Origin: Triparma columacea
Taxonomy: Eukaryota; Sar; Bolidophyceae; Parmales; Triparmaceae
NCBI GenBank assembly: GCA_030267965.1
Contig: BRYA01000046.1
Coordinates: forward strand, 19,726-83,725
DNA length: 64,000 bases
Direction: 5' to 3'
The translations under genes were made by a program, and so were the position numbers. Position 1 is the first letter of the stretch; each line of letters starts with the position of its first letter. Under the pieces are notes generated by a model that searched no databases, was not told the origin of the DNA, and saw only the letters and a list, made by a program, of their open reading frames with translations. Below are positions 62,060-64,000 of this stretch, one piece after another.

Positions 62060-63585
62060 ATGGTTCAGTTATGTGGTTTCCTCGTCAGTTTGGCAGTATT
62101 CTGCCACAGGACATCATCCTTTAGCACATTATCATCCCCACTCATCCAACTTGCGCATAAATCTCATGACAAAGAGTACGAAGCAGGGGTGAATATCTTT
62201 GGCACAAGCAGCGGGGTTGCAGGATGGTCTGATGGAAACTTCACGAGCTCGAGCGTTGGGGTGGGGAACGCCGGCCCCGATGAATATTATCTGAATGGTC
62301 GGGGCCACAACGTGTGCTCGACAAGAGACCCGGTTTTATCGAAAAGTGAATGTGAAAGGTGAGGGTTTGATAGGACATACATTTCAAATGCTAAACGGAT
62401 TTGGTAGGGGTTGGACGTTTCTCCGTGAGCTACGGATACACGGAGTACGAAAACACGTTTCTACGTGAGCTACGGATACACGGAGTACGAAAACCTCAGC
62501 TCCCTAACCCTGGCCCTTTCTCTTTTAGCTTTATAATGGAGGCTCAGAAGGCTATTTCCACAAGAAAGGCTGTCAAGGTGGAGGTCGACCCGTCGAGAAA
62601 GGACTGGGAGGTGACAAATAGCGACCTTGGTGAGGCAAGGCTGTCAGGTCTTCCGCCAGACATTTTGAATCACTTGCGGGGGATTCTTGATGATAAACTG
62701 TACCCTATGCTCGAGTCACGCTTTGCGGTACACAACTTAACCGTTTACGACGGCTTAATATTAGGCAGCATTGCCCCGAGCCAATCCCAGCCGGTGCATC
62801 GCGATGCATCTCTCCTAACAATCAACATTCCGCTTTCCGACTCTGCTGGTTACACTGGAGGCGGCACCTACATCGAAGGATTTCATGAGCATGATAACCC
62901 CGTTGTAATTGAGAGAGGGCATGCACTTTGCCACGCCTCGGGGGTGATGCATGCTGGGAATGCCATCCAGACTGGGGAGAGATGGGTCCTCGTCCTGTTT
63001 TGCATTGCTCAGGACGAACCCCAGATAGCTCGAAGGTGTCACGCCGGCGGCTTGGCAGCATTCCACGACGACGGCGACGTGGATAGAGCATTTCAATACT
63101 TCGAAGCCGGTTTGTCGGTCGCTCCTAGTGATCACCTCCTGCATATGGGGGCCAGTCGAGTGCACTTAGCGCGGGGGGAGATCAGCGCAAGTTTCAAGTC
63201 ATTGAATGCTGCCGCAAACTTGTACCCGCTGTGTCAGCAGGCAAATGTCGCCCTTGGAGACGCTTTGATGGCGAAGAAGCGACCCCGTGCCGCCCTCCGC
63301 CGCTTCGACAGCGCCTTGGAAGCCATCGGCGACCGCGACCTCCTGGACGGTGCATGGATGCCATTGAAGGCCCTTGCCTGGAGAACTCGCGTGTCCGCAG
63401 CCACGTGTACCTTGCTCTGCGCAGAAGCAGAAGTGGAGAAAATTACTGAGGACAGGGGCTGGTCGAGGTCGAGGCTACCAGAGGCGATAGGGAGGCTCAG
63501 CACGGCACTTGGTCCTTGCCCAGACAACGGTTACATCCAATCTATGAGGGCGAGGGCACTAGAGCTGTTGCGCATCGCTGAGTGA
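62060..63585 (+). CDS. 2-oxoglutarate/Fe(II) oxygenase with TPR-like C-terminus and signal peptide
   Basis: Exons 62060-62358 and 62529-63585, 451 residues. The N-terminus is a signal peptide (GFLVSLAVFCHRTSS) followed by Phe-Ser-Thr-Leu, so the protein enters the secretory route or possibly the plastid. The oxygenase core has the iron ligands His-x-Asp in VHRDASLLTINIPL and a distal His in ASGVMHAGNAI, with the 2-oxoglutarate Arg in GERWVLVLF, resembling prolyl 4-hydroxylase-type enzymes. After it, about 180 residues have a TPR-like pattern (YFEAGLSVAPSDHLL, ALRRFDSALEAIGDRDLL). A hydroxylase of secreted or organelle proteins is likely, but the substrate is not known. The intron holds a 40-bp tandem duplication. 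Confidence 0.8.
62415..62494 (+). repeat. 40-bp tandem duplication in an intron
   Basis: Two head-to-tail copies of a 40-bp unit that differ at one base. Each unit holds an inverted repeat (in the first unit CTCCGTG ... CACGGAG), so each could form a short hairpin. Confidence 0.75.
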
Positions 63586-63803
63586 AGTTGAAGAAGTTTG
63601 TTGTTGATTCATTATTTCAGCTGTTTTTTTGGCATTTTTTTACCCTCTCAGTTTTGAACTTCAAAGACCCATCAATCGTCGCAGCTACCCATAGTTAGAA
63701 CAATATCTGTCTTATAAAGTCACTTCTTGCGTTCCAAAAAGTGCCATTCCCAGATATATCCTGTATTAGGCCCTCCCAGATTTTCTCCCTCCGTTGAGAG
63801 TTT

Positions 63804-64000
63804 ATGTCTCTTCAGCCCTCTTGGGACAGGCGCGACGAGGGTGCTCAAATGGATCGCAGCCAGAGAATTGAAATGAGACAGCAGCAGTCTCATCTCGAGA
63901 AACAGAACGGTCCACCTCCGAGTGATGATGCAATGAGGGCCTTGTGTGTCGTGGAGGAGAAGACGTCCATTTCTTTTGCCTATTTTGACGAGCTCACGGG
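63804..64000 (+). CDS. Start of an unknown gene, cut by the window edge
   Basis: An ATG at 63804 opens a frame of 65 codons that runs to the end of the window. It is Gln/Arg/Glu-rich at first (RIEMRQQQSHLEKQNG) and then more mixed (MRALCVVEEKTSISFAYFDE). No family can be named from this part. Confidence 0.5.
   Translation, partial: MSLQPSWDRRDEGAQMDRSQRIEMRQQQSHLEKQNGPPPSDDAMRALCVVEEKTSISFAYFDELT

Noticed and set aside
1..64000. CRISPR arrays, tRNA or rRNA genes, bacterial operons
   Set aside because: The only regular repeats are coding LRR units and short intron repeats. I found no cloverleaf with a GGTTCRA-type T loop that held up, and no rRNA-like stretch.

Overview
This is a gene-dense eukaryotic nuclear window with about 25 protein-coding loci on both strands. 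Most genes are split by short GT-AG introns of roughly 75-350 nt. Two proteins (a carotenoid oxygenase and a pseudouridine synthase) begin with a signal peptide followed by a Phe-containing cleavage motif, as in plastid preproteins of algae with a red secondary plastid. Together with a myosin carrying ankyrin repeats and a FYVE finger, this suggests a photosynthetic stramenopile (ochrophyte). A Parmales/Triparma-like alga is my best guess, but that is inference; no rRNA or other marker is present. I saw no tRNA, rRNA or CRISPR.

Layout. 0.4-12.5 kb: MMAA-type mitochondrial GTPase, a charged protein of unknown function, a heterotrimeric G-protein alpha subunit, and a very large myosin-IQ-ankyrin-FYVE protein. 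12.8-16.8 kb: two intronless leucine-rich-repeat (LRR_5/BspA type) genes in tandem on the minus strand. 17-28 kb: a mitochondrial-carrier-like protein, a nuclear-looking Cys-rich protein, a cytosolic DPP8/9-like peptidase (7 exons), ribosomal protein eL27 and an IQGAP-like RasGAP. 28.2-33.7 kb: N-carbamoylputrescine amidase, then a tandem array of three ankyrin-MYND genes: one broken, one with an early nonsense codon, one intact. 33.9-45.4 kb: an FZL-like dynamin GTPase, a J-domain membrane protein, an unknown single-pass protein, a carotenoid cleavage oxygenase, an AT-rich island, an RluA-family pseudouridine synthase and the mismatch-repair protein PMS2. 45.7-48.8 kb: an inverted second copy of the LRR gene pair. 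49-64 kb: IRE1 with an unusual C-terminal CCCH finger and RGG tail, a Rab32-like GTPase ending in a CaaX box, a PDZ protein, PUS10, a 2-oxoglutarate oxygenase with TPR-like repeats, and the start of one more gene.

Most genes are unrelated housekeeping functions. The changing parts are the LRR pairs and the MYND array. The LRR pairs are inverted repeats about 29 kb apart and carry 69-bp repeat arrays of 14, 10, 7 and 6 units. The MYND array shows stepwise decay. Many introns share a TTCGCTC-type element near their 3' ends, which may mark a family of mobile introns. Exon boundaries given here come from reading frame, splice-site sequence and family conservation; none has been tested with transcripts.
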